In this document: in pieces, positions 1 through 5,575 of the stretch | Layout of the letters: every line of letters starts with the position of its first letter | Position numbering within the stretch: position 1 is the first letter of the stretch | Assembly: GCA_900544525.1 (NCBI GenBank) | Contig: UQVN01000116.1 | Span: 1-9,846, forward strand | Length of the DNA stretch: 9,846 nt | Reading direction: 5' to 3' | Origin: an uncultured Eubacteriales bacterium | GTDB lineage: Bacteria > Bacillota > Clostridia > Lachnospirales > Lachnospiraceae | Notes under the pieces: generated by a model | Databases searched by the model: none | The model's input: only the letters and a program-made list of their open reading frames with translations | What the model was told of the DNA's origin: nothing | Translations under genes and position numbers: made by a program

Positions 1-1
1 G

Positions 2-148
2 GTAGAAGAAGAAACTCCAACCACAAAAGTATGTCCATTTTGTAAGAGCAGTATTGCTATTGATGCCATTCGCTGTCCACACTGTACTTCAAAATTAGAA
101 GAAGAAGATAAGAGTGAGGATCAATTGAACATCATAAAAGAAGTATAA
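2..148 (+). CDS. mscL: C-terminal end of a probable MscL mechanosensitive channel (5' truncated by window)
   Basis: Only the last 48 codons are present; the frame is open from base 2 and stops with TAA at 146-148. The tail carries two CPxC pairs, CPFC (partial residues 11-14) and CPHC (25-28), ten residues apart. This is a one-finger zinc-ribbon pattern, followed by an acidic, Glu/Asp/Lys-rich end. From knowledge of the family, many clostridial MscL proteins (large-conductance mechanosensitive channels that release solutes on hypo-osmotic shock) carry this kind of tail after the cytoplasmic helix, with wording very like CPFC...RCPHCTSKL. The transmembrane part lies outside the window, so the MscL call rests on the tail alone. 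It could be another membrane protein with a short zinc ribbon. A strong terminator follows 40 bases after the stop. Confidence 0.7.
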   Translation, partial: VEEETPTTKVCPFCKSSIAIDAIRCPHCTSKLEEEDKSEDQLNIIKEV

Positions 149-188
149 AATGAATAGCCTCAGATAAATATAATAAAACAATTTTAAG

Positions 189-240
189 AAAACCATTTCT
201 TTTGCTTCCCAAGAAAGTATCAAAAGAAATGGTTTTTTTA
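189..240 (+). terminator. Intrinsic terminator after the mscL-like gene
   Basis: A perfect 16-bp inverted repeat (AAAACCATTTCTTTTG at 189-204 with its complement at 221-236) encloses a 16-base loop and runs into a T tract at 233-239. It is well placed to end transcription of the upstream gene. The A-rich left flank means it could also work weakly on the opposite strand, but no minus-strand gene needs it. Confidence 0.9.
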
Positions 241-636
241 TGTGAATATATATGCGGTCTATTATTGGAAATAGGCTGTATCTATAGCCATATCCGTGTC
301 GAATTTTAATAAAAAGCGATAAAAGATGGAGAATTTGGTAGATTCTAGTGTTGAAAAAGGCAATTGTTCTATGCTATAGTTAGAAGAATGTGGGATAAAT
401 TAGAAAAAGGAGGTTATAGTAAAAAGAAAGAATAGTGTTTTTTAGTTTTATAAGTAGAAAAATATTAAAGTAGGCTAAAAGGACATGAGCGCCTATTAGG
501 ACGGTGTGGATAGAGGGAGAATTATGGAAATTCAAATCCGGCAAAAATAATGAGAATACGACTTCCACGCAAATGCAAAAATATATTTCATCTGGCTAGA
601 GGAGAATTTTTAGAAATAAAAGGAGCATTATAAAAT
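241..636. other. Non-coding stretch upstream of brnQ
   Basis: No convincing gene lies here. Apart from the promoter at 351-380 it holds an SD-like AGGAGG at 409-414 with no start codon, and two tiny overlapping frames. These are a nine-codon frame at 524-550 (preceded by GAGGGAG) and a 28-codon frame at 550-633, whose ATG overlaps the first stop and which ends 3 bases before brnQ. They might be a leader-peptide arrangement, but frames this short arise easily by chance. The T-box core (AGGGTGG...ACCGCG) is absent. Confidence 0.5.
351..380 (+). promoter_or_regulatory. Likely sigma-A promoter for brnQ (extended -10)
   Basis: TTGAAA (351-356) and TATAGT (375-380) are separated by 18 bases, and a TG dinucleotide one base before the -10 (372-373) makes it an extended -10. 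It is the best promoter in the 241-636 stretch and points towards brnQ. If used, transcription would start near 387 and leave a leader of about 250 bases. A strong AGGAGG (409-414) lies just downstream but has no usable start codon after it. I see no T-box or other known leader signature. Confidence 0.55.
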
Positions 637-1995
637 ATGGAAAAATTAAAAATACGACAAATACTATCGGTAACGCTTACTTTATTTGCTGTATTCTTTG
701 GAGCGGGAAATATGATTTTTCCGCCAGCTATGGGACAAATGGCGGGGAAAAATTATGTGAGCGCTTTAATAGGATTTATATTAACAGATGCAGGGATTGC
801 GTTGCTCGGTATTATCGCAGTTGTGTTAGTAGGAACAGAGATCAGTGATTTAGGAAATTTGGTAAGTAAGAAATTTGCATTGTGTTTTTCAGTGGGCATT
901 TATTTATTAATTGGACCTCTCTTTGCTTTACCAAGAACAGGAAGTGTGTCTTTTGAATTGGCCATTTCTCCTTATGTACCAAAGGATTCTGCTTGGATCT
1001 ATTCGCTTATTATTACAGCGATCTTTTTTCTTTTAACTTATCGTTTAAGTAGTAATCCAAGTAAAGTTGTTGATGTGATTGGAAAATATTTAACACCAAT
1101 TTTATTAATTAGTATTACAAGTATTTTTATTGCTTGTTTAATAAAAGGAAGTACCAGTGGTGATGCTGTTCAGTTAGGAAGTATCGGAGAACCACAAGGA
1201 GCTTATGCTACGATTCCTCTTTTTCAAGGTATGATTGAAGGATATAATGCATTAGATGGCCCAGCAGGACTTGTATTTGCCATTATTATTATTAATGCAG
1301 TAAGCGGATTTGGCGTTAAAAATGAAAAGAGTATTGTGAAATATACGATTCTTTGTGGAATTGGTGCTGCCGCTATTTTAGCAATTGTATATTATATGCT
1401 CACTTATATTGGAGCGATTACAATGACGACATTTGAAAATGGAGGAGCATTATTACATGCGGTTACAAGTGAGGTTATTGGTGATGTAGGAGGAATCATT
1501 TTAGGAGGAGCCGTTTTCCTAGCTTGTATGACTACTTCTGTTGGACTTACAACATCTTTTTCTGATTATTTTCATGAGATTTTTCCAAATATTTCTTATA
1601 AGAAAATAACAGGGATTGTATGTGTATTTAGTTTTGTAATTAGTAATATTGGAGTAACACAGTTAGTTAAGATTTCTACACCGATTTTAATGATGATATA
1701 TCCAGTTACTATCGTTTTAATTGTATTATCTTTTATAAAACGATATATTGCACATCGCAGAATGGTGTATGTGCTTGCTATGGCCTTTGCATTTTGCATC
1801 GCCTTTGTAAATGGATTAGAAAAAGCGGATATTTCATTAGGTGTGATAACAACTCTTTGTAAGCAGATTCCATTTTATAGTTTAGGATTTGGATGGATTA
1901 TACCAGCTATTATCGGAGCCATGATCGGTACGTTACCATTTTGGGCGATGAATCAAGAATCTGCTGAAGAAATGTGTGCAAACATAGAAGAATAA
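637..1995 (+). CDS. brnQ: Branched-chain amino acid transport system II carrier protein (BrnQ, LIVCS family)
   Basis: This 452-residue polytopic membrane protein imports leucine, isoleucine and valine by cation symport (Na+ or H+; which one cannot be read here). Its length matches the family, usually about 430-450. The hallmark N-terminal segment FFGAGNMIFPP is at residues 20-30 and the second conserved block GPLFALPRTGSVSFE is at 93-107, the parts of BrnQ shaping the transport path. About a dozen hydrophobic helices fill the rest. The start is ATG 637 with AAGGAG at 619-624; the 12-base spacer is somewhat long, but no better start fits. The gene stands alone, with a terminator behind it and a candidate promoter and long leader in front, so it is probably monocistronic and functionally unrelated to the purine genes downstream. 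Confidence 0.95.
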   Translation: MEKLKIRQILSVTLTLFAVFFGAGNMIFPPAMGQMAGKNYVSALIGFILTDAGIALLGIIAVVLVGTEISDLGNLVSKKFALCFSVGIYLLIGPLFALPRTGSVSFELAISPYVPKDSAWIYSLIITAIFFLLTYRLSSNPSKVVDVIGKYLTPILLISITSIFIACLIKGSTSGDAVQLGSIGEPQGAYATIPLFQGMIEGYNALDGPAGLVFAIIIINAVSGFGVKNEKSIVKYTILCGIGAAAILAIVYYMLTYIGAITMTTFENGGALLHAVTSEVIGDVGGIILGGAVFLACMTTSVGLTTSFSDYFHEIFPNISYKKITGIVCVFSFVISNIGVTQLVKISTPILMMIYPVTIVLIVLSFIKRYIAHRRMVYVLAMAFAFCIAFVNGLEKADISLGVITTLCKQIPFYSLGFGWIIPAIIGAMIGTLPFWAMNQESAEEMCANIEE

Positions 1996-2006
1996 CAGCG
2001 ATGAGG

Positions 2007-2048
2007 TAGAAAATGCAGGGAGCTTTTGCTTTCTGCATTTTCTATTTT
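2007..2048 (+). terminator. Intrinsic terminator after brnQ
   Basis: A perfect 12-bp inverted repeat (TAGAAAATGCAG at 2007-2018 with its complement at 2033-2044) carries a small inner AGC-TTTT-GCT hairpin. It is followed by a short T tract (2045-2048) and starts 11 bases after the brnQ stop. Confidence 0.85.
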
Positions 2049-2094
2049 ATAAACAGAGCCTATATGGTAATGGAAAAGTGAGAAAGGATATCAG

Positions 2095-2123
2095 TTGATT
2101 TTTGATTGATTAATTGATATAAT
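2095..2123 (+). promoter_or_regulatory. Strong orphan promoter (extended -10) in the brnQ-guaD intergenic region
   Basis: TTGATT (2095-2100), a 17-base spacer and a perfect TATAAT (2118-2123), with TG at 2115-2116 giving an extended -10. This is the best -10 element in the window. A start near 2130 would not leave room for an RBS before any nearby ATG. The transcript would either be non-coding (see 2130-2332) or, if it reads through, would add a second promoter upstream of the guaD riboswitch. Confidence 0.55.
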
Positions 2124-2129
2124 TTATGA

Positions 2130-2332
2130 ATGAGAGATTTCAATCTATTTCTCATGAATCCTTCTCTTCTTTTAAATGCGGAAAGGAAGAGAAGTAAGAG
2201 AATTGTATTAGTCCAAGGAAGAGTACAGGAAAAAGGTTGTTACAAAATCAAAAAGTTTAGCAAGGTAGAAAAAGGATGAAAATCATAATGATTTTATCTT
2301 GTAGAAATGATTTGTTTTGGAACAGCCTTTTT
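2130..2332 (+). ncRNA. Candidate structured small RNA or leader segment (unrecognised)
   Basis: This region lies between the strong promoter at 2095-2123 and a hairpin ending in T5. It contains a 13-pair hairpin (CTTCTCTTCTTTT at 2161-2173 with 2182-2194, one G-T pair, 8-base loop) and then a long nested inverted repeat (2229-2333) whose 3' arm ends CCTTTTT. No plausible ORF with an RBS is present. I do not recognise the family, and expression is inferred from promoter and terminator-like elements only. Confidence 0.3.
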
Positions 2333-2333
2333 C
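2229..2333. repeat. Long nested inverted repeat (MITE-like relic or terminator-like hairpin)
   Basis: The outer arms are 2229-2247 (begins GAAAAAGGTTGTT) and 2315-2333 (ends GGAACAGCCTTTTTC); they pair at 18 of 19 positions, counting one G-T pair. Inside is a second dyad, AAAATCAT-A-ATGATTTT (2279-2295), flanked by CAAG/CTTG. Imperfect terminal arms of the GGYTGTT.CAAAA type around about 105 bases resemble small non-autonomous elements. No target-site duplication is visible, and only one copy occurs in this window. As RNA it could equally act as a terminator. Confidence 0.4.
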
Positions 2334-2362
2334 ACATCTTTAGAAAAGAAGCACAGTTGTGA

Positions 2363-2392
2363 TTGACAAAGAGGAAGTGTTTATTGTAAAAT
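2363..2392 (+). promoter_or_regulatory. Promoter for the guaD riboswitch operon
   Basis: A perfect -35 TTGACA (2363-2368) is followed after 18 bases by TAAAAT (2387-2392, 5 of 6 to consensus). Transcription would begin near 2399, about 70 bases before the riboswitch P1 stem and about 200 before the guaD start. It is the natural promoter for the riboswitch-controlled purine genes. Confidence 0.7.
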
Positions 2393-2467
2393 AAAAAAGA
2401 ATTCACAGGATAAATTGTGGAAAGAATGAAAAAGAAAAAAGACAATGATTCCATATGGTTTTTATAT

Positions 2468-2532
2468 AGCTTATATAGGTTCATAATTGGATGAACGTTT
2501 CTACCAACTACCGTAATAGTTGACTATAAGTT
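2468..2532 (+). promoter_or_regulatory. Purine riboswitch aptamer, guanine/hypoxanthine-type (C at the specificity position)
   Basis: The three-way junction is readable directly. P1 is AGCTTATA (2468-2475) with TATAAGTT (2525-2532). P2 is GTTCAT/ATGAAC (2479-2484/2491-2496) with loop AATTGG. The invariant J2/3 GTTTCTACC is at 2497-2505. P3 is AACTA/TAGTT (2506-2510/2517-2521) with loop CCGTAA, and J3/1 is GACTA (2522-2526). In this class the base corresponding to position 74 sets specificity: C reads guanine or hypoxanthine and T reads adenine. Here it is C (2524). The U at the position that distinguishes the 2'-deoxyguanosine variants is the normal one. L2 keeps the GG and L3 the CC needed for the loop-loop contact, but both loops are one base shorter than the usual seven. 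It sits directly before guanine deaminase. Confidence 0.92.
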
Positions 2533-2578
2533 TTCTTTTGGGAAAATTTATAGTTTAACCATTGCGGTAGTTTTTTTT
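2506..2578 (+). terminator. Riboswitch expression platform: terminator that competes with the aptamer
   Basis: AACTACCG (2506-2513) pairs with CGGTAGTT (2565-2572). The helix continues through TAATAGTTGACTATAAG (2514-2530) against 2547-2564 with one mismatch, one bulge and a few G-T pairs. A small TTTTC/GGAAA cap closes it, and a T tract runs to 2578. The left arm consists entirely of aptamer bases: P3, L3, the J3/1 specificity segment and the 3' strand of P1. The two folds therefore exclude each other, and there is no separate antiterminator. A bound aptamer should block termination, the pbuE-like ON arrangement. Confidence 0.85.
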
Positions 2579-2600
2579 CATTATAAGAAAGGAATTATTT

Positions 2601-3875
2601 ATGAATACATTTGCATTAAAAGGAACGATTATTACAAGTGAGACAAAAGATAAGTTGAAGATAGAAGAGAATTCCTATGTGATTTGTGAGAATGGAATTT
2701 CCAAAGGGATTTTTAAAGAGCTTCCAGAGCAATATGAACAGATAGAAGTGCGAGATATGGGGGATCGTTTGATCATTCCAGGGCTCGTTGACTTGCATCT
2801 TCATGCCCCTCAATATGCATTTCGCTCAATTGGAATGGATATGGAGCTATTAGATTGGTTAAATACTTACACTTTTAAAGAAGAATCAAAATATGGGGAT
2901 CTCAATTATGCAAAAATAGCGTATACTATATTCGTGGACGCTTTAAAAAAAGGAGCGACTACGAGAGCTTGTATTTTTGCAACACTCCATACACCAGCTA
3001 CTCTATTTTTAATGGATTTGTTAGAGGAAAGTGGCCTTGCTTGTTATGTGGGAAAGGTAAATATGGATCGGAACAGCATAGAATCTCTTTGCGAGACAGA
3101 GGCCAAGCAGTCTCTGGAGGATACAAAAGATTGGTTAAGACAGTGTGAAAAACGATATCATCGAACAAAGCCAATTTTAACACCTCGTTTTATTCCAAGC
3201 TGTACTGATGAGTTGATGAGAGGACTAGCAGAGATTCAAAAAGAGACAGGTCTTCCAGCTCAATCCCATCTTTCTGAAAATAAAAGTGAGATTGCATGGG
3301 TAAGGGAACTTTGTCCTGATGCAAAATCCTATGGAGAAGCTTATGATCATCGAGGGATGTTTGGCGCCTTTGGAAAGACAATTATGGCACATTGTGTTCA
3401 TTCCGACGACGAAGAACGAATGTTAATGAGAAAGAGAGGCGTCTTTGTTGCTCACTGTCCACAGTCCAATACGAATTTATCTTCTGGAATTGCGCCAATC
3501 CGCACTTATTTAGAAGAAGGAAATTTAGTTGGACTTGGAACCGATGTAGCAGGAGGACATGATCTTTCTTTATTCCAGACGATGGCAGAAGCCATTCAAG
3601 TATCAAAGTTGCGTTATTGCTTAGGGAATCCAGAGCAAAAGCCATTGACGATTGAAGAAGTATTTTATCTTGGAACAAAGGGAGGAGGAGCATTTTTTGG
3701 TAAGGTGGGAAGTTTAGAAGAAGGGTATGAATTTGATGCAGTGGTGCTTGATGATACAAATTTAAAACACCCACAACCATTGACAACTAGAAATCGTTTG
3801 GAACGCATGATCTATCTTTCTGATGATCGAAATATCTATGAAAAGTATGTAGCAGGTAATCGGATTGATAAGTAG
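2601..3875 (+). CDS. guaD: Guanine deaminase (guanine to xanthine + ammonia)
   Basis: A 424-residue cytosolic amidohydrolase that deaminates guanine to xanthine, the entry step of guanine breakdown. Metal-site motifs are in family order: GLVDLHLHAPQY with H66 and H68, SHLSEN with H223 and E226, AHCVH with H264, and GTDVAGGH with D315. LLDWLNTYTF (83-92) and TPRFIPS (194-200) are typical guanine-deaminase stretches that separate it from other amidohydrolases. Length fits the family (about 430-450). The start is ATG 2601 with AAAGGAA at 2588-2594. It is the first gene after the riboswitch and is followed 50 bases later by a purine permease, so uptake and deamination are probably made together. 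Its product xanthine is the substrate of XdhABC encoded further down. Confidence 0.95.
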   Translation: MNTFALKGTIITSETKDKLKIEENSYVICENGISKGIFKELPEQYEQIEVRDMGDRLIIPGLVDLHLHAPQYAFRSIGMDMELLDWLNTYTFKEESKYGDLNYAKIAYTIFVDALKKGATTRACIFATLHTPATLFLMDLLEESGLACYVGKVNMDRNSIESLCETEAKQSLEDTKDWLRQCEKRYHRTKPILTPRFIPSCTDELMRGLAEIQKETGLPAQSHLSENKSEIAWVRELCPDAKSYGEAYDHRGMFGAFGKTIMAHCVHSDDEERMLMRKRGVFVAHCPQSNTNLSSGIAPIRTYLEEGNLVGLGTDVAGGHDLSLFQTMAEAIQVSKLRYCLGNPEQKPLTIEEVFYLGTKGGGAFFGKVGSLEEGYEFDAVVLDDTNLKHPQPLTTRNRLERMIYLSDDRNIYEKYVAGNRIDK

Positions 3876-3925
3876 AGAAGAATACAAGACTCCATAAGAA
3901 GTGAAAACAAATGAAGGAGAGAAAC

Positions 3926-5308
3926 ATGGAGTTTTTAGAACGCGTATTTCATCTAAAAGAGCATAAGACAGATGTAAAAACTGAGGTCATTGCAGGAATT
4001 ACAACCTTTATGGCAATGGCATATATTTTAGCCGTGAATCCTAGCATTTTAAAAGATGCAGGGATGGATTCGGGAGCTGTATTTACAGCAACAGCTCTAG
4101 CAGCTTTAATAGGAACACTTTTAATGGTTGTACTTGCCAACTATCCATTTGTATTAGCACCAGGAATGGGACTGAATGCCTATTTTGCTTATACCGTGTG
4201 TGGAAATATGGGATACCCTTGGGAAGTGGCATTAGCAGCCGTATTTATCGAGGGAATTGTATTCATTATTCTTTCTATGACAAGTGTTCGTGAAGCGATT
4301 TTTAATGCCATCCCTATGACATTAAAATATGCAGTAACAACAGGAATTGGACTATTTATTACATTTTTAGGATTAAAAAATGCCAATTTAGTTGTACCAG
4401 ATAATAGCACTTATGTAGCTGTTTATTCCTTTAAAGATGCGATTGCTTCAGGTGAAATCCATTCAACAGGAATTGGAGCATTATTAGCATTTTTAGGTAT
4501 TATTATTACAGCAATTTTCCTTATAAAAAATGTAAAAGGAAATATTTTATGGGGAATTTTAATTACATGGGGAATTGGAATTTTATTACAAATAGCAGGT
4601 GTTTATATTCCAAATGAAGAGCTTGGAATGGGAAGTTTAATTCCTGATTTTTCAAGTGGATTTGGAATTCCATCTCTAGCACCAACGTTTGGAAAAATGC
4701 ATTTTGGAACAGGAATGTTCTCAGTAGAGTTTATTGTAGTGGTATTTGCCTTTTTATTTGTAGATTTATTTGATACTCTTGGAACATTAATCGGTGTTGC
4801 ATCAAAAGCGGATATGCTTGATAAAGATGGAAGACTTCCAAAGATTCGTGGAGCATTGCTTGCAGATGCCATTGGAACATCCTTTGGAGCTATTTTAGGA
4901 ACTTCTACAACAACGACTTTTGTAGAAAGTACAGCAGGAGTTGCAGAAGGTGGAAGAACAGGATTAACTGGCGTAGTAGCAGCTATTTTATTCGGAATTT
5001 CTTTATTCTTATCTCCAATTTTTTTGGCGATTCCATCGTTTGCTACAGCACCAGCGTTAATCGTTGTTGGATTTATGATGATGAGTTCTGTCGTAAAGAT
5101 TAATTTTGAAGATGCAACAGAAGGATTACCAGCATTTCTTTGTATTGTTGGTATGCCACTCACATCTAGTATTTCAGAAGGAATTGCTTTTGGGATTATT
5201 TCTTATGTTGTATTAAATGTGATTACAGGAAAAGCAAAAGAAAAGAAAATAACGGTTTTAATGTATATTTTAGCCCTTTTATTCGTATTAAAATATATTA
5301 TGATTTAG
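3926..5308 (+). CDS. NCS2-family purine permease, AzgA/PbuG type (guanine/hypoxanthine)
   Basis: A 460-residue membrane protein of the AzgA-like branch of nucleobase:cation symporters; B. subtilis PbuG and PbuO are relatives. Features: AGITTFMAMAYILAVNP (23-39), the NYPFVLAPGMGLNAYFAY block (72-89), FVDLFDTLGT (278-287) and TSTTTTFVES with E334 (326-335), the usual substrate-site region. ATG 3926 is the preferred start because AAGGAG (3914-3919) stands 6 bases before it and MEFLERVFHL is a normal N-terminus. The in-frame ATG at 3911 would include that RBS inside the gene and has no good SD of its own. It is 50 bases behind guaD with no terminator between, so co-transcribed. Guanine or hypoxanthine is the likely substrate from family and context; xanthine cannot be excluded. 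Confidence 0.92.
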   Translation: MEFLERVFHLKEHKTDVKTEVIAGITTFMAMAYILAVNPSILKDAGMDSGAVFTATALAALIGTLLMVVLANYPFVLAPGMGLNAYFAYTVCGNMGYPWEVALAAVFIEGIVFIILSMTSVREAIFNAIPMTLKYAVTTGIGLFITFLGLKNANLVVPDNSTYVAVYSFKDAIASGEIHSTGIGALLAFLGIIITAIFLIKNVKGNILWGILITWGIGILLQIAGVYIPNEELGMGSLIPDFSSGFGIPSLAPTFGKMHFGTGMFSVEFIVVVFAFLFVDLFDTLGTLIGVASKADMLDKDGRLPKIRGALLADAIGTSFGAILGTSTTTTFVESTAGVAEGGRTGLTGVVAAILFGISLFLSPIFLAIPSFATAPALIVVGFMMMSSVVKINFEDATEGLPAFLCIVGMPLTSSISEGIAFGIISYVVLNVITGKAKEKKITVLMYILALLFVLKYIMI

Positions 5309-5320
5309 TGAGCGTTAATG

Positions 5321-5351
5321 AGGGGAAGCGGGAACGTTCCCGTTTCCCTTT
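5321..5351 (+). terminator. GC-rich palindromic hairpin between permease and xdhA (possible weak terminator or operator)
   Basis: A hairpin of up to 15 pairs centred at 5335/5336 (AGGGGAAGCGGGAAC with GTTCCCGTTTCCCTT). Its core CGGGAACGTTCCCG is a perfect 14-base DNA palindrome. Only three T bases follow (5349-5351), so as a terminator it is weak. It could allow partial read-through into xdhA, stabilise the upstream mRNA end, or be a protein-binding site. Confidence 0.5.
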
Positions 5352-5362
5352 AGTTAATCAAA

Positions 5363-5496
5363 GACAAGGAGCCGTGCGAGATCATTTATGCTCGCATATG
5401 GCGACTGTCTGCGAAAGTGAAAAATTCGCAAAGCGTGCCTCCCATCGTTAAAAAAATCGCTTGCTGAAATATAAGAAAGAGGATTCTTATATTTCA
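5363..5496 (+). promoter_or_regulatory. Structured 5' leader of xdhA, class not established (Moco-type leader is one possibility)
   Basis: The 267 bases between the permease and xdhA contain no gene. GTGCGAG/CTCGCAT (5374-5380/5391-5397), enclosed by CC/GG, forms one hairpin. TGCGAA/TTCGCA (5410-5415/5425-5430) forms a second, whose loop contains GTGA. GGAG (5368-5371) can pair with CTCC (5439-5442) to close both into a junction with GGCGAC (5400-5405) between them. An alternative stem, GCAAAGCG (5428-5435) with CGCTTGC (5458-5464), would break the second hairpin and expose CCTCCC. A perfect 11-bp hairpin TGAAATATAAG/CTTATATTTCA (5465-5475/5486-5496) follows. The position before a molybdoenzyme gene and the GGCGAC/GCCTCCC segments recall the Moco RNA motif, but I cannot confirm a match. 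Confidence 0.45.
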
Positions 5497-5575
5497 AGAG
5501 GTGATTTATAAAAAGGTAGTCCTTTAAAAACCTGAATGAAAAAGAAAACCAAGTAAGCAAGAATGGAGGTATTAT

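Noticed and set aside
380..568. 62-codon minus-strand frame with hydrophobic translation upstream of brnQ
   Set aside because: It starts at GTG with no SD; the Phe/Leu/Tyr-rich composition is what A/T-rich DNA gives by chance; there is no promoter or terminator for it.
241..636. T-box riboswitch in front of brnQ
   Set aside because: Amino acid transporters often carry one, but the conserved AGGGTGG...ACCGCG antiterminator core, a specifier loop and a leader terminator are all missing.
2126..2197. 23-codon ORF just after the orphan promoter
   Set aside because: Its ATG overlaps the expected transcription start, there is no RBS, and the 3' half is explained by the purine/pyrimidine hairpin arms.
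2468..2532. Adenine or 2'-deoxyguanosine specificity for the purine aptamer
   Set aside because: Adenine switches have T at the J3/1 specificity base and this one has C. The J2/3 segment is the standard TTTCTACC rather than a deoxyguanosine-type variant.
3382..3786. 134-codon minus-strand frame inside guaD
   Set aside because: It is antisense to conserved metal-binding parts of guanine deaminase, lacks an RBS and has no recognisable motifs.
3911..3925. Upstream ATG as start of the permease
   Set aside because: It has no SD of its own and would place the clear AAGGAG ribosome binding site of ATG 3926 inside the coding sequence.
4603..5163. 186-codon open frame on the minus strand
   Set aside because: It lies wholly inside the permease gene in antisense, has a low-complexity Thr/Asn/Ile/Pro-rich translation, has no RBS and shows no recognisable domain; it is a shadow of biased codon use.
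5465..5496. 11-bp hairpin as a terminator in the xdhA leader
   Set aside because: The stem is perfect but A/T-rich and is followed by AGAGGTGATT with no T tract on the + strand.
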